The notes under the pieces are model-generated. The model was not told the origin of the DNA, searched no databases, and was given only the letters and a program-made list of their open reading frames with translations. Shown one piece after another: positions 1 through 9,090 of a stretch of DNA of 64,000 nt. The DNA is taken from the NCBI GenBank assembly GCA_046153945.1, contig JBJXFF010000168.1, positions 22,973-86,972 of the forward strand, given 5' to 3'. A program made the translations under genes and the position numbers. Source of the DNA: SXOA01 sp046153945. Lineage in GTDB: Bacteria > Planctomycetota > Planctomycetia > Pirellulales > Pirellulaceae. Each line of letters starts with the position of its first letter. Positions within the stretch are counted from its first letter, which is position 1.

Positions 1-290
1 CGTGCCGCCAGATCGCCCGCTTTGAGCTCATCTCCATCCTTCGCCAGCGGTTGCCAATCGGCTTGAACGGACATTTCATGGAGCGTGGTCCTGGCTGCCT
101 CCAGCCCGCAGATGACACCTCCCTTGCGGACGACTACATGCGCGGAAGCGGTCGCATCTTCCGGTGCCAGGGCGAGTGTCGTCCAGTCATGCCCTCGGTC
201 CAAATCCTCGGCCACCGCGAGCCGCACCAACTGGCGGCAGTCTGCCTCGACCTGGGGTGTCCACTCGAACTGGGTGTACTCTTTTTTCAT
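1..290 (-). CDS. nadC: Nicotinate-nucleotide pyrophosphorylase (carboxylating), N-terminal part, runs off the window edge
   Basis: Reading the minus strand from an ATG at 290 gives an open frame to the window edge (about 96 residues). It begins MKKEYTQFEW and then has 'LVRLAVAEDLDRGHDWTT' followed by 'VVRKGGVICGLEAA'. This matches the N-terminal domain of quinolinate phosphoribosyltransferase (NadC), which makes nicotinate mononucleotide from quinolinate and PRPP in NAD biosynthesis; the family signature is an 'ALAEDLGRGD(I/W)TT' stretch and a following 'AGVLAGL' strand. The catalytic C-terminal barrel lies outside the window. It is divergently transcribed from the glycosyltransferase gene that starts near 435, so the roughly 145-bp gap should hold two promoters. 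No strong Shine-Dalgarno is visible. Confidence 0.85.
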   Translation of the reverse strand, partial: MKKEYTQFEWTPQVEADCRQLVRLAVAEDLDRGHDWTTLALAPEDATASAHVVVRKGGVICGLEAARTTLHEMSVQADWQPLAKDGDELKAGDLAA

Positions 291-434
291 GAGAAGGCGG
301 GAAAGGAGAGGGCGGGCACAATCCATGCTAGCAAGAATGCTGGGGCATCGGGAATGTATTGACCCGGAATGACTCGTCGGCGTACCATCCCGCGCCGATA
401 CTGCGCGCCAATTGTGGCGCGCCTGGCCAGATCA

Positions 435-1742
435 ATGACGAAAACACGCAGCAATTCATGGTGGATATGGGTGGGGATTTTGGCCCTGGCGCTCGGGGTG
501 CGCATCGGCTCTGGCATTTGGTGGCAAAGCCGGCTGCCGCAGGAGGTGAAGTTTCGGTTTGGTGATAGTGATTCGTATTGGGAGATGGGCAAAGGACTGG
601 CTCAGGGGGAGGGGCTTCATTACGGGAGAGCCCGCATCTTTCGGACCCCGGGTTATCCGCTGCTGCTCGCCGGGCTCTTCAAGGTCTGCGGCGACGGCCG
701 CGATGCCGCTCATGAGCCGCATGTCCTGTGTGGTCGCGTGCTGAGCGCAATTCTAGGGACCATCGCCGTGGGAGGCGTCGGAATTCTTGGATACTTGCTG
801 TTTGGGACGCGAACGGCGGTTGTCGCGGGAGTGATGGCAGCGGTCAATCCGGAAGCAATCGCGCTCTCCACATTCGTGTTAAGCGAAGCACCGTTCTGTC
901 CGCTGATGGTGCTGCATGTGGTTGCTTGGACCTTTGCCTGGAAATCGAAGGATGTAAAACAGCAAATCAGTTGGAGTCTTGCCGGCGGCATCGCGGCCGG
1001 ACTGGCGACTTTGATGCGGCCAAGTTGGCTGTTGTTTCTGCCGTTCGCCGTGCCGATTGGTCTTGTCTTTTATCGCGAGCGACCCAAGCAGCTCATGATC
1101 GCCGCAGTCATGCTCGGTGGACTTTGCGTCACAATGCTTCCCTGGTGGGTCCGCAACTATCAAATTGCCGCCCGGTTCGTGCCGACGACGTTGCAAGTCG
1201 GCGCGAGCCTGTACGACGGCATTAGCCCCGATGCTACGGGCGTCAGCGAGATGAGTTTTGTCCCCCGATTCCGGCGAGAGCAGATTGCCGCCGATGAAAG
1301 GGCCGCAGTCTCCGGCGAGACGCTTGTTGGAATTTTCGAGGATCGTTTGGATCAACGCATGCAGCGAACTGCGGTCGCGTGGGCCGGGAAAAACCCTGGC
1401 CGAGTTGTGGAACTTGGCGGGATCAAGTTTCTACGCATGTGGAACCCGCTCCCTAACGCGGCCGAATTTCAAAGCACACTCCTTCGTGTGGCGCTGGCCA
1501 TCAGTTACACACCGGTGATTTTGTTGGCCCTTGTCGGCCTGTGGCGGTTTGCACCGCGCGGCTGGCCCTATCTACTCTGCTTTCTTCCGGCAGTCTACTT
1601 CACCTGCTTGCACTGTGTATTCGTCAGTTCGCTCCGTTATCGCCAGCCGGCAATGCTGGTGCTGATTGTGCTTGCTGCTGCGGTAATAACGAGTTTTGTT
1701 CCAGGGTTGCAAGAGAAGGCTGGAGGAAAACACACCGCATGA
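435..1742 (+). CDS. GT39/ArnT-like polytopic membrane glycosyltransferase
   Basis: The protein is about 435 residues, rich in hydrophobic helices. After the first helix (WWIWVGILALALGVRIGSGIWW) an extracytoplasmic loop carries 'FGDSDSYWEMGKGL' and 'RTPGYPLLLAGL'. Acidic residues in the first loop followed by 'tPGYPlll' are typical of GT-C enzymes of the ArnT/PMT type (GT39), which use polyprenyl-phosphate sugars on the outer face of the inner membrane. The frame can start as early as 369 (ATG), but the ATG at 435 (MTKTRSNSWW) places the first helix immediately after a short basic tail, so I prefer it. The stop overlaps the next start as ATGA, so the downstream AsmA-like gene is translationally coupled. 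Acceptor substrate unknown. Confidence 0.75.
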   Translation: MTKTRSNSWWIWVGILALALGVRIGSGIWWQSRLPQEVKFRFGDSDSYWEMGKGLAQGEGLHYGRARIFRTPGYPLLLAGLFKVCGDGRDAAHEPHVLCGRVLSAILGTIAVGGVGILGYLLFGTRTAVVAGVMAAVNPEAIALSTFVLSEAPFCPLMVLHVVAWTFAWKSKDVKQQISWSLAGGIAAGLATLMRPSWLLFLPFAVPIGLVFYRERPKQLMIAAVMLGGLCVTMLPWWVRNYQIAARFVPTTLQVGASLYDGISPDATGVSEMSFVPRFRREQIAADERAAVSGETLVGIFEDRLDQRMQRTAVAWAGKNPGRVVELGGIKFLRMWNPLPNAAEFQSTLLRVALAISYTPVILLALVGLWRFAPRGWPYLLCFLPAVYFTCLHCVFVSSLRYRQPAMLVLIVLAAAVITSFVPGLQEKAGGKHTA

Positions 1743-4700
1743 CGTCTCCCAAGCCCTCACTTGCTGTCCGCCTGCAACGCGCCATCACGCGTTTGGCAAC
1801 GCTTGCGCTATTGGTGGCGGCTGGTGTGATTGCGGCCAAGTATGTCTTCAGCGAGCGACTCGATGAAGGAATTCGCTCGCGAGTCGAGGCGGAGTTGCGG
1901 CGGAACTATCCTGGGTTGGAGGTGCATGTAAAGGCAGCCCGCCGCATTCAGGGAAAGGGGATTGAAATCCGCGGCCTCGTCATTTCCCAACCGGCCGCCC
2001 AAGGCGGAGAGATACTGCTGCAAGTGAGCGAAGTGCTGGCGGAGTGCGATACTGGCTTCCCAGATTTTGTGGCGCAGGATCCTAAATTCCGCCACTTGCA
2101 CGTTCGCGGCATGAAGGTGAGGGCCAAGCGGACGGCAAACGGAACTTGGAACGTGGCTGGCCTCCTGCCACTTCCCAAACAGAACGGACCTTCGCCACCA
2201 GCGGAAATCAAAGAGGCAACGCTGGAACTGGTCGATGAACACGCCGGCGGCAGTGGAAGCTTTGTCCTCCGCGACATTGAATTGTCCGTCAATCCTCAGC
2301 CGCAATTCAAACAGCCGGGAAATTCGCTGCTCAGCATTAAGGGCTCGCTGGGGGGCGATCATCTTGAACGAATTGAAATTGATGCCCTGCTCGATCCTGT
2401 TTCCGGCCAATGGAGCTTGAAGGGGCGAGTCGAGGGGCTGGAATTCAACCCCCGCATGCGGGCCGCGCTCCCCAGCGAACTGAGTTCAATCCTGCAGCCG
2501 CTGGCTTCGGTGCGGGGACGGACTCAGTTTGGCTTCCAGGTGACGCGTGGTGCAATCAACAAACGCGCCGCTGATCCACCGCCAGTTCAATTCTCCATCG
2601 ACGGTCAGATTGCGGAAGGTCGAATTGACGACTCGCGTCTCCCCGAACCGTTGACGGATGTCACGGCCTCCATCCATTGCGACAACACCCTCATTCGCAT
2701 CGACGATCTCTCCGCCCGCTGCGGTCAAACGATTGTCGAAAATCTCAGCGCCGAACTGCGCGGCTATGCGGCCAATAGTCCCCTGAGCATCCGCTTGATC
2801 GCCAAAAACATCGACCTGAGCCGCGTTCCTATCTCCTCTTTGCCCGCCGTAGTACGAGACGCCTGGGCCAGATTTGGGCCGCAGGGAAGGATCAACCTTT
2901 CGGGAAGCATCACGTTCGACGGGCGAGATTGGCAGCCCTCGCTAACCGCGGAGTGCCTGAATCTGTCGCTGCTCTACAATCAGTTTCCCTATCGCGTAGG
3001 CGAGGGGGTTGGTACCATCCGCTTGGCGAAAAACCATCTCTCCGTAAATTTGCGCCTGGTTGGAGGGGGACAAAAGCTGTTCTGCACGGCCGAAATCGAT
3101 AATCCTGGCCCCAACTATCTAGGCTGGCTGGAGCTCAAGTCCGCGGGACCGCTGGTGCTCGAGGACGGAATCATCCTGGCGATGGAGGAGAATGCACAGA
3201 ACATCGTGCGGGACTTCAACCCTCGGGGCCATATTTCTTTTTCTGGCCGCGTGGAGCGGAATCTCGAGCGAGGGACGAACTTGCCGCGAGCCGTCGAGCA
3301 TCGGCACCTCAACGTGCAACTGCACGACATGACGATTCAGCACGAGAGGTTCACCTATCCCATCGACAAGGTCACCGGCAAGCTGGAGTACCGCGACGGC
3401 GACTGGGTCTTTACCAACCTGGCCGGTCGCAATGACAGCGCCAGCATTACCGGCAGCGGATACTGGGTTGGCAAAGCAACCGACGGCAACCAACTCTCTC
3501 TCACTTTCCGGGCGCACAACGTGGCGATTGAGGAAGAACTGCGTCTGGCTCTCTCCTCAAGCGTGCAGAATCTCTGGACCAACCTGCGGCCGCGCGGTAC
3601 GGTCGATCAACTTGATGTCAGGATGAAATTCAATCCGGCCACCGCGAAGTTCGGGGTGGAACTGGATGCCCATAAGCGGCCCGACGCCCCAGGCGGCCCC
3701 GTTTCGATCGAGCCGGCTTGGTTCCGTTATCGATTGGATGATTTGAGCGGTGACTTTTACTATCGCGACGGCGTCGTCACGCTGGCGAACATGGAAGCGG
3801 TGCATGGCAAGACCAAGTTCGCAGCCGACGGGACCTGTCGAATGGCCGGCGGCACTTCCAGCCTGCAACTCAAGCGACTGATTGCGTATCACATCGAATT
3901 TGACCAGGAACTCCTGTCGGCGCTCCCACGTTCGCTCGGAAGCACGCTTGCAAAACTCAGTCCCGCGGGACAAGTCAACATGGACGGAAGTCTCGGTTTC
4001 GCGCTCCCGAGCGAAGAGGGTGCCAGTCCGCAACTAGACTGGAACTTGCTGTTTGTCTTTTCGGAAGGGAGCTTGCAAGCCGGCTTGAAAGTGGAGCACA
4101 TGGATGGCGAAGTCCGCTTCATCGGGCATAGTGACAGCCGGAACTTGCTCTGCCGCGGCGAGCTGGATATTGCGTCCGCCATGATGAACGAGATTCAGGT
4201 TACCAGCATTAAAGGGCCGCTGCTCATTGATTCAGAGCAACTATTGGCGGGAGTGAAGGTGGAACGTGGTGCGCGAACCAAGGCTCCGCGATTCATAACT
4301 GCCAAAGTGTTTGGTGACGGTGAACTCTCTCTCGACGGTCAATTGAAATTCAGTCCGGCCGGAGACTTTCAAATCCAAGCCAGCTTGGACCATGCCGATC
4401 TGGCGACCATCGTGGCGGACCTGCAACCGAGTGTGCGAGGAGTCACGGGAAAGGTCTATGGAACGGTCAACTTCGGCGGCACGACCGAAGGAGTGCATAC
4501 TTGGCGAGGCGAAGGCCAGGTGAAACTTCAGGATGCCAATATCTACGAACTGCCGACGATGATGTCGGTATTGCAGGTGCTCAGTATCCAACGGCCGGAC
4601 CGGAATGCCTTCACCGACAGCAACATGGAATTCAAAATCGAAGGGGACGATTTGGAATTTACCCACCTGGATTTGAACGGCGACGTAATCAGTCTGAAGG

Positions 4701-5008
4701 GGAAGGGACATGTGATCGGAGGTCGCGAATTGCAGCTACAGTTCTATACACAGATCGGCCGGGACGAATTCCAGATTTTCCGGCCGCTGGTGGGAGAAAT
4801 GAACCGACAGTTCATGCTTATCGAAGTGACGGGACCGCTCGAGCACCCCATCTCGCGAAAGACGGCTTTCCCCAAGCTCAATGAGAACTTGCAGCAAATA
4901 TTCCCCGAACTGGCCCGCGATGAACGTCCGGCACCGGCACCACGGAGCATGTTCACGGCGCCGCGCGAAGCACTAGAGCGGCGCGGGCTGATTCCCAAAC
5001 GAAAATAG
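1739..5008 (+). CDS. Giant AsmA-like membrane-anchored protein
   Basis: The product has 1089 residues. Its start is set by the ATGA overlap with the preceding glycosyltransferase stop; the open frame extends upstream only because it reads through that gene. A basic N-terminus and one helix (LATLALLVAAGVIAA) suggest an inner-membrane anchor, with the bulk in the periplasm. The rest is a long beta-rich repeat region ('LDDLSGDFYYRDGVVTLANM', 'GKVYGTVNFGGT') ending in an AsmA-type C-terminal region ('VTGPLEHPISRKTAFPKL'). AsmA, TamB and YhdP proteins of this build bridge inner and outer membranes and are linked to phospholipid or outer-membrane protein transport. Assignment to the superfamily is confident; the specific role here is not visible. 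Confidence 0.75.
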   Translation: MTSPKPSLAVRLQRAITRLATLALLVAAGVIAAKYVFSERLDEGIRSRVEAELRRNYPGLEVHVKAARRIQGKGIEIRGLVISQPAAQGGEILLQVSEVLAECDTGFPDFVAQDPKFRHLHVRGMKVRAKRTANGTWNVAGLLPLPKQNGPSPPAEIKEATLELVDEHAGGSGSFVLRDIELSVNPQPQFKQPGNSLLSIKGSLGGDHLERIEIDALLDPVSGQWSLKGRVEGLEFNPRMRAALPSELSSILQPLASVRGRTQFGFQVTRGAINKRAADPPPVQFSIDGQIAEGRIDDSRLPEPLTDVTASIHCDNTLIRIDDLSARCGQTIVENLSAELRGYAANSPLSIRLIAKNIDLSRVPISSLPAVVRDAWARFGPQGRINLSGSITFDGRDWQPSLTAECLNLSLLYNQFPYRVGEGVGTIRLAKNHLSVNLRLVGGGQKLFCTAEIDNPGPNYLGWLELKSAGPLVLEDGIILAMEENAQNIVRDFNPRGHISFSGRVERNLERGTNLPRAVEHRHLNVQLHDMTIQHERFTYPIDKVTGKLEYRDGDWVFTNLAGRNDSASITGSGYWVGKATDGNQLSLTFRAHNVAIEEELRLALSSSVQNLWTNLRPRGTVDQLDVRMKFNPATAKFGVELDAHKRPDAPGGPVSIEPAWFRYRLDDLSGDFYYRDGVVTLANMEAVHGKTKFAADGTCRMAGGTSSLQLKRLIAYHIEFDQELLSALPRSLGSTLAKLSPAGQVNMDGSLGFALPSEEGASPQLDWNLLFVFSEGSLQAGLKVEHMDGEVRFIGHSDSRNLLCRGELDIASAMMNEIQVTSIKGPLLIDSEQLLAGVKVERGARTKAPRFITAKVFGDGELSLDGQLKFSPAGDFQIQASLDHADLATIVADLQPSVRGVTGKVYGTVNFGGTTEGVHTWRGEGQVKLQDANIYELPTMMSVLQVLSIQRPDRNAFTDSNMEFKIEGDDLEFTHLDLNGDVISLKGKGHVIGGRELQLQFYTQIGRDEFQIFRPLVGEMNRQFMLIEVTGPLEHPISRKTAFPKLNENLQQIFPELARDERPAPAPRSMFTAPREALERRGLIPKRK

Positions 5009-5023
5009 CGCCCGAGGTGTGTG

Positions 5024-5344
5024 ATGAGCATTGGCTCTTTAGGAATTATCGGCAGCATGGCCGGGACTTCGCTGGCTCAAAAGTCCGCCGAAGTGGACAA
5101 GACGCACCGGGACGCAGCGGATGCCTCCCGCCAGAACGATGCCACAGCCCGCGCCGAGAGCGCGGAAGGGATTGGCCAGACGGAAGAGGATTCACAAGCG
5201 GGGGAACGGGACGCCGATGGGAGGCGGCTGTGGGAGCGAAATGCCAAGACAAAGACGATGGAAGAGGCAGCTAGCACGTCCACAGCGGCCGTAACGAAAG
5301 ACCCTGACGGCATATCGGGGGGGATACTCGACCTGACCGGATAA
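5024..5344 (+). CDS. Small hydrophilic planctomycete-type conserved protein, function unknown
   Basis: 106 residues, beginning MSIGSLGIIGSMAGTSLAQ and continuing as a charged, Ala/Asp/Glu-rich, probably helical protein ('DADGRRLWERN') ending 'GGILDLTG'. Starts are possible at a GTG at 5021 and an ATG at 5024; the ATG is preferred. I recall similar short proteins with an 'MSIGSLGIxGSxAGTxLAQ' opening in planctomycete genomes, but no function is known to me. It follows the AsmA-like gene by 15 nt and may share its transcript. It has no convincing signal peptide or membrane helix. Confidence 0.6.
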   Translation: MSIGSLGIIGSMAGTSLAQKSAEVDKTHRDAADASRQNDATARAESAEGIGQTEEDSQAGERDADGRRLWERNAKTKTMEEAASTSTAAVTKDPDGISGGILDLTG

Positions 5345-5453
5345 TTATTAGGCAAATGTCTTAAGTTTTGAGACAAGTCTGCCGATAATCCGGCCTGTAG
5401 CGAATAGATAAACTGCGAAAACTTTGCCGGTTAGTTGGATTAGGAACTGAAAT

Positions 5454-5978
5454 ATGCGATTTCATTCTACCGCTCTTTCCATGTGCCTCGTCGCCGCTGC
5501 CATGACCGGCTGTGCTGGTCTCGGGACGCCGAAGCCGGATTTGACGGCAGACCTTTCGAAGACGGGAACTCCCGGCACCGAAGCCGCAAATGCGAATACA
5601 GACAAAGTGGAAGTCATTTTCCAGCCTGACCGCGGACAGGCCGAGCGCCTGGAACGTCCTCTCACGGAGGCCACCACCGTTCAGCAAATGTTGGTGCAAA
5701 CCGGAGCTCTCAAAAAGTATCGTCGAATCGAGGTCGAAGTGATGCGACCGCTTCCCAATGGTGGTGCCCACAAGATCCCTTGCGAATATGACCGCGAGAC
5801 GCGGCAAATTAATCCCGAGAGTGATTACGCTCTTATGCCTGGTGACCGAGTCATCATCAAGGAAGATGCTTCCACCATCGTTGATGACATTATGCAGTCG
5901 GCGGGCGGTAATCTGGGCAAACGCTTTACCACGGGTGGCAAGCATAAGACGAAGAACCGATATCGCGTGGAAGGGTAG
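5454..5978 (+). CDS. Putative lipoprotein with a polysaccharide-export-like (SLBB-type) C-terminal segment
   Basis: 174 residues. The N-terminus is a lipoprotein signal with lipobox 'AAMTGC' near residue 20, so the mature protein should be a lipid-anchored envelope protein. A low-complexity linker follows. The C-terminal half ('TTVQQMLVQTGALKKYRRIEVEVMR', then 'YALMPGDRVIIKED') resembles the SLBB/ubiquitin-like module of Wza-type export proteins, where 'Y.L.PGD.ViV' closes the domain. The resemblance is weak and the protein is much shorter than a Wza channel. It sits 28 bp from the end of the convergent GT2 synthase gene, so a role in polymer export is possible but inferred from position only. 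Confidence 0.55.
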   Translation: MRFHSTALSMCLVAAAMTGCAGLGTPKPDLTADLSKTGTPGTEAANANTDKVEVIFQPDRGQAERLERPLTEATTVQQMLVQTGALKKYRRIEVEVMRPLPNGGAHKIPCEYDRETRQINPESDYALMPGDRVIIKEDASTIVDDIMQSAGGNLGKRFTTGGKHKTKNRYRVEG

Positions 5979-6006
5979 TCTTTGGCGGCATGGCCGCGCT
6001 CCCTGC

Positions 6007-7296
6007 TCACCAGTGCCATGTCGAATTACGGACATGCTCCGGCACAAAATTGTCGCGAAAGCTGCGACGGCTCAAGAGTTCTTCCGTGATACTCACGAAA
6101 GTGATCGCCCGCATCAGCAGGTTGTAAAAGGGAATGAGCGGGATGCAGAGGCCAATGAGGACGTCGCGACGGCGGTCGTTGGAGTAGTACAACACGACGC
6201 CGAGGTTGACAACGTCCATGGCGACATAGATCAGATAGTACAACAGCCACTGCTTCCAGGTATTTTCTGTGATGTGGAACAGCGTCCAAAAGGCATAGCC
6301 CCAGAGCAGGTACGTGAAGGCGACGCTGTAGATGTATCGCTCCAGCAGGACCACTAAGTTCACCATTCGAAAATTGCGGCTCAGGGGGTTTGCCAGGTCC
6401 ACATGCTTGCGGCATTCGAACGTGATGACCGCCCATTCCCAGCGGCGGCGCTGTTTGATGAGCCGCCACCAGGACGAAGGAAGGTTCGTGAGGCACTGGG
6501 CATAAGGGGCAAAGGCGATTCTGTGACCGCACTTGCGGAGACGGAGCGTTAAGTCGCCATCCTCACCGGGGCCGACGTCCCATCCCATCAGCCGCTGAAT
6601 GGCGGTGCGGCGGTAGGCACCAAAGGCCCCCGAAATGATGCCGAGCACATTCAGCCTCGCTGCAATCATGCGGCCGATGAAAATGCAGCGGAGGTATTCA
6701 AAAGCTTGCAGCCAGGTGGCCAGGTTGGTGAACGGGTTTCGGGCGATGACCGTACCGGAAACCGCCCCGACCGCGGGATTACGGAACGGCTGAACAATCT
6801 CCCAGATGGCGGCGGGACAAAGATGCGAGTCACCGTCAACGCACACGATGATTTCCGCTTGCGTGAACGGCAGAGCAAAGTTGAGTGCCGATGATTTGCC
6901 GCCGCGACGCGGCTTGCGTAGGACAGTTACTCCGGTGTGCTTGGTCGCGAAGTCGCTGGCGATGAGGGCCATGCCGTCGCTGGAGCCGTCATCGACGACG
7001 ATGATCTCCATCTTTGGGTAGCTGCCGTGGACGGAATGCAAAGTTGAGGCGAGCGTGTCCGCCTCGTTCAGCCCCGCGATGATGACGCAGACATCCGGAC
7101 AATGCGTGTAACTCGGCTCGTTGGCGAGCAGCTTGCCGCTCAACCACCGCCAGATCATTGCTGCATAGTCATGGAGGAGCAGGCACACGAAACCGAGTGA
7201 GTAACGCGTGACATCCAGAAAAAGCATCGGGGCGAGCAACCACTGCAGCTCGTCAGTGCTTAGTGACGAGAGCCAACGGGTCCAGTCGTTGAACAT
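6007..7296 (-). CDS. Processive family-2 glycosyltransferase, membrane-bound (Alg8/BcsA/PgaC-like)
   Basis: 429 residues. All signatures of a processive GT2 polymer synthase are present: 'VIIAGLNEADTLASTLHS' and 'IIVVDDGSSD' (nucleotide-sugar site), 'VCVDGDSHL' (DxD), 'GAYRRTAI', 'PGEDGDLTLRLRKCG' (catalytic base region) and 'QRRRWEW' (the Q(x)xRW motif that holds the growing chain). One hydrophobic segment lies before the catalytic domain and several after it. Such enzymes polymerise and extrude beta-linked polysaccharides. The start (MFNDWTRWLSS) lies inside the 3' end of the upstream PilZ regulator gene, a 44-nt overlap that suggests coupled translation. There is no PilZ domain in this protein itself; it is supplied by the neighbour. 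Confidence 0.85.
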   Translation of the reverse strand: MFNDWTRWLSSLSTDELQWLLAPMLFLDVTRYSLGFVCLLLHDYAAMIWRWLSGKLLANEPSYTHCPDVCVIIAGLNEADTLASTLHSVHGSYPKMEIIVVDDGSSDGMALIASDFATKHTGVTVLRKPRRGGKSSALNFALPFTQAEIIVCVDGDSHLCPAAIWEIVQPFRNPAVGAVSGTVIARNPFTNLATWLQAFEYLRCIFIGRMIAARLNVLGIISGAFGAYRRTAIQRLMGWDVGPGEDGDLTLRLRKCGHRIAFAPYAQCLTNLPSSWWRLIKQRRRWEWAVITFECRKHVDLANPLSRNFRMVNLVVLLERYIYSVAFTYLLWGYAFWTLFHITENTWKQWLLYYLIYVAMDVVNLGVVLYYSNDRRRDVLIGLCIPLIPFYNLLMRAITFVSITEELLSRRSFRDNFVPEHVRNSTWHW

Positions 7297-9088
7297 GATA
7301 GCCGATCAAGTCCTCTTCAATGGCTTGCTGAATGGGAAAGCGAAGTTCGCAGGCCAGGCATTGCCCGACAAGTTCCAACTGCGTATCTGACCAATTGCAG
7401 TCCAGGCATTGATACGGCCCGCTGAGATATTCATAATCAGCACCGATCACGAGCTTTCGTTGTCGGCACTTGGGGCAGACAAGCTCACCCCCTTGGTCGA
7501 ATTCTTGCACCATCCCCACATGGGCGCACGGGAAGTGATGGATGAGCTGACTGCTGGCAGTCCTCACCGAGCCGCAAGCCCGGCACCCGCGGCGGAGCGT
7601 GGGAACGGCTCGACAATCGGGGCAGGCCAGGATTCGGTCCATCAGAATGGGTCGGCAGATGCCGAGTTCCGCCCACTTGTAGAGTGCGGCGGTGGAGAGC
7701 CCGGTCTCATATCGATGAGACTTGGGGTTCAAGTGCGGCAGCATGTTTTCCGGACGAAGCACATCCCGATCGATGGAGGAAAACTGTCCCCCAACCTGCA
7801 GTCCACCGGGAACGGGCACCGATCTGCGGACATCCACGGTGGCAAAGTGTAACTGGCCATCCTCTCCTTCCACACCCACCACCAGGCGATGGGTCGGCAG
7901 TCGATCGAGTCCTAAAATCTGGAAGCAAATTCCTTCCGCGCTGAAGTCAATCGATATTCCATCGGCCTGAAAGGCATTGACAGGTTGGTAGTCGGGCAAT
8001 AGTGGAATGATAATGAGTGATCGCGCCAGCAGGTATCGCGGATGCAACCGGCGGTCGTTGGGCTGAATCGGCTGCGTCGTTGCTCGCCGGGTCAATTCCG
8101 CCGAAAGGCGCGCCCTCTCCTGGCTGAAATCCGATTTGCTCCTTTGATGCCGAACAATGGCCATGCCTACCGAGCGGGCCAAATCTCCGGCGTCCCGTTC
8201 CTGCTTGGCGTGGCAGTCCTGTGCACCATGTTTTACGATTTCCAGGGCTTCGGTTTCGTTGGCGTCTTCGGACACGACCACGATTGGTGCATGCTGAGCA
8301 TACGGCCGCAGCCATTCCATCGTGGCCACTCCGCGCGAGTCAGGAAGTTCGTTTTCCACCACGATCGCATCGAACGCCTCTCCCACCAGTCGCTGGAGAG
8401 CGTCGGAGAGCCGGGCTACCCGCTTCACATCGCACTGCGCTTGCATCGTCGCCGACAAACTGGATTGTATGAGCCCGACATATTCGCAATCGTCACCGAC
8501 ATGCAGAATGCTGAGCGACTGGCTGCCACGACGAGAGCGGAATTCGGGTGCGGCAAGGAATTCGGAATCCAGAAGGCTGTTGGAAGTGAGTGGTGACGAA
8601 GCGGAAGCAGTTGCGGTGCCATCCGAACCAACACCAACTAAGAAAGGTGATTCGCATACAATTCTCTGCCTGGAGGCATGGGGAGGAACTCGGACGGAAC
8701 CCCGAGAGGCTTGGAACTTGCCACGCTCAATGGCAATGCGAACTCGTTGCAGCAACTGGGCAGCGGTAAACCGCCCTTTAATCAGCACGTCCGCGGCGAT
8801 GCCGGCTAACTCTTCGAAACTGTGCTCGCCGGAAGTTTCCCGCACGAGAACAATCAATCGCAAATCCGGTGAAACCGCCGCAAGCTCTTCACAGGCAGCA
8901 AGCATCGGCTTCTCCTCGGTGGGCAGGCCCAGCAGCACTGCGGAAAAATCGAGCCGCGAAGCCAGATAGGCTCCTTCTTCCAAGGTGGCCAGGTGCGTGA
9001 GCTTGCAGCCCAGGCTTGTATCCTGCCGGATCATTAACGAAAGACGTTGGCCAAATTCCACGTCCTGGTCGATAAGAAGAATCTTCAT
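7253..9088 (-). CDS. Double pseudo-receiver + PilZ (c-di-GMP binding) + TackOD1-like zinc-ribbon regulator
   Basis: 611 residues from the ATG at 9088, which lies 2 nt after the upstream HlyD-like stop; the frame extends further 5' but only inside that gene. Domains in order: receiver-like fold 1 (about 1-118, opening MKILLIDQD), receiver-like fold 2 (about 190-310), PilZ (about 335-440) and a cysteine-rich C-terminus (about 455-600). The PilZ part keeps both c-di-GMP motifs, 'RRLHPR' (RxxxR) and 'DFSAEG' (DxSxxG). The C-terminal part has 'CPDC', 'CRAC', 'LIHHFPC', 'CPKC', 'DYEY...YQCLDC' and 'CLAC', closely resembling the thaumarchaeal output domain TackOD1. Both receivers lack the phospho-accepting Asp (Gly and Glu in its place), so phosphorylation control is unlikely. 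Genes on either side point to control of polymer synthesis by c-di-GMP. Confidence 0.8.
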   Translation of the reverse strand: MKILLIDQDVEFGQRLSLMIRQDTSLGCKLTHLATLEEGAYLASRLDFSAVLLGLPTEEKPMLAACEELAAVSPDLRLIVLVRETSGEHSFEELAGIAADVLIKGRFTAAQLLQRVRIAIERGKFQASRGSVRVPPHASRQRIVCESPFLVGVGSDGTATASASSPLTSNSLLDSEFLAAPEFRSRRGSQSLSILHVGDDCEYVGLIQSSLSATMQAQCDVKRVARLSDALQRLVGEAFDAIVVENELPDSRGVATMEWLRPYAQHAPIVVVSEDANETEALEIVKHGAQDCHAKQERDAGDLARSVGMAIVRHQRSKSDFSQERARLSAELTRRATTQPIQPNDRRLHPRYLLARSLIIIPLLPDYQPVNAFQADGISIDFSAEGICFQILGLDRLPTHRLVVGVEGEDGQLHFATVDVRRSVPVPGGLQVGGQFSSIDRDVLRPENMLPHLNPKSHRYETGLSTAALYKWAELGICRPILMDRILACPDCRAVPTLRRGCRACGSVRTASSQLIHHFPCAHVGMVQEFDQGGELVCPKCRQRKLVIGADYEYLSGPYQCLDCNWSDTQLELVGQCLACELRFPIQQAIEEDLIGYHVQRLDPLALVTKH

Positions 9089-9090
9089 GG

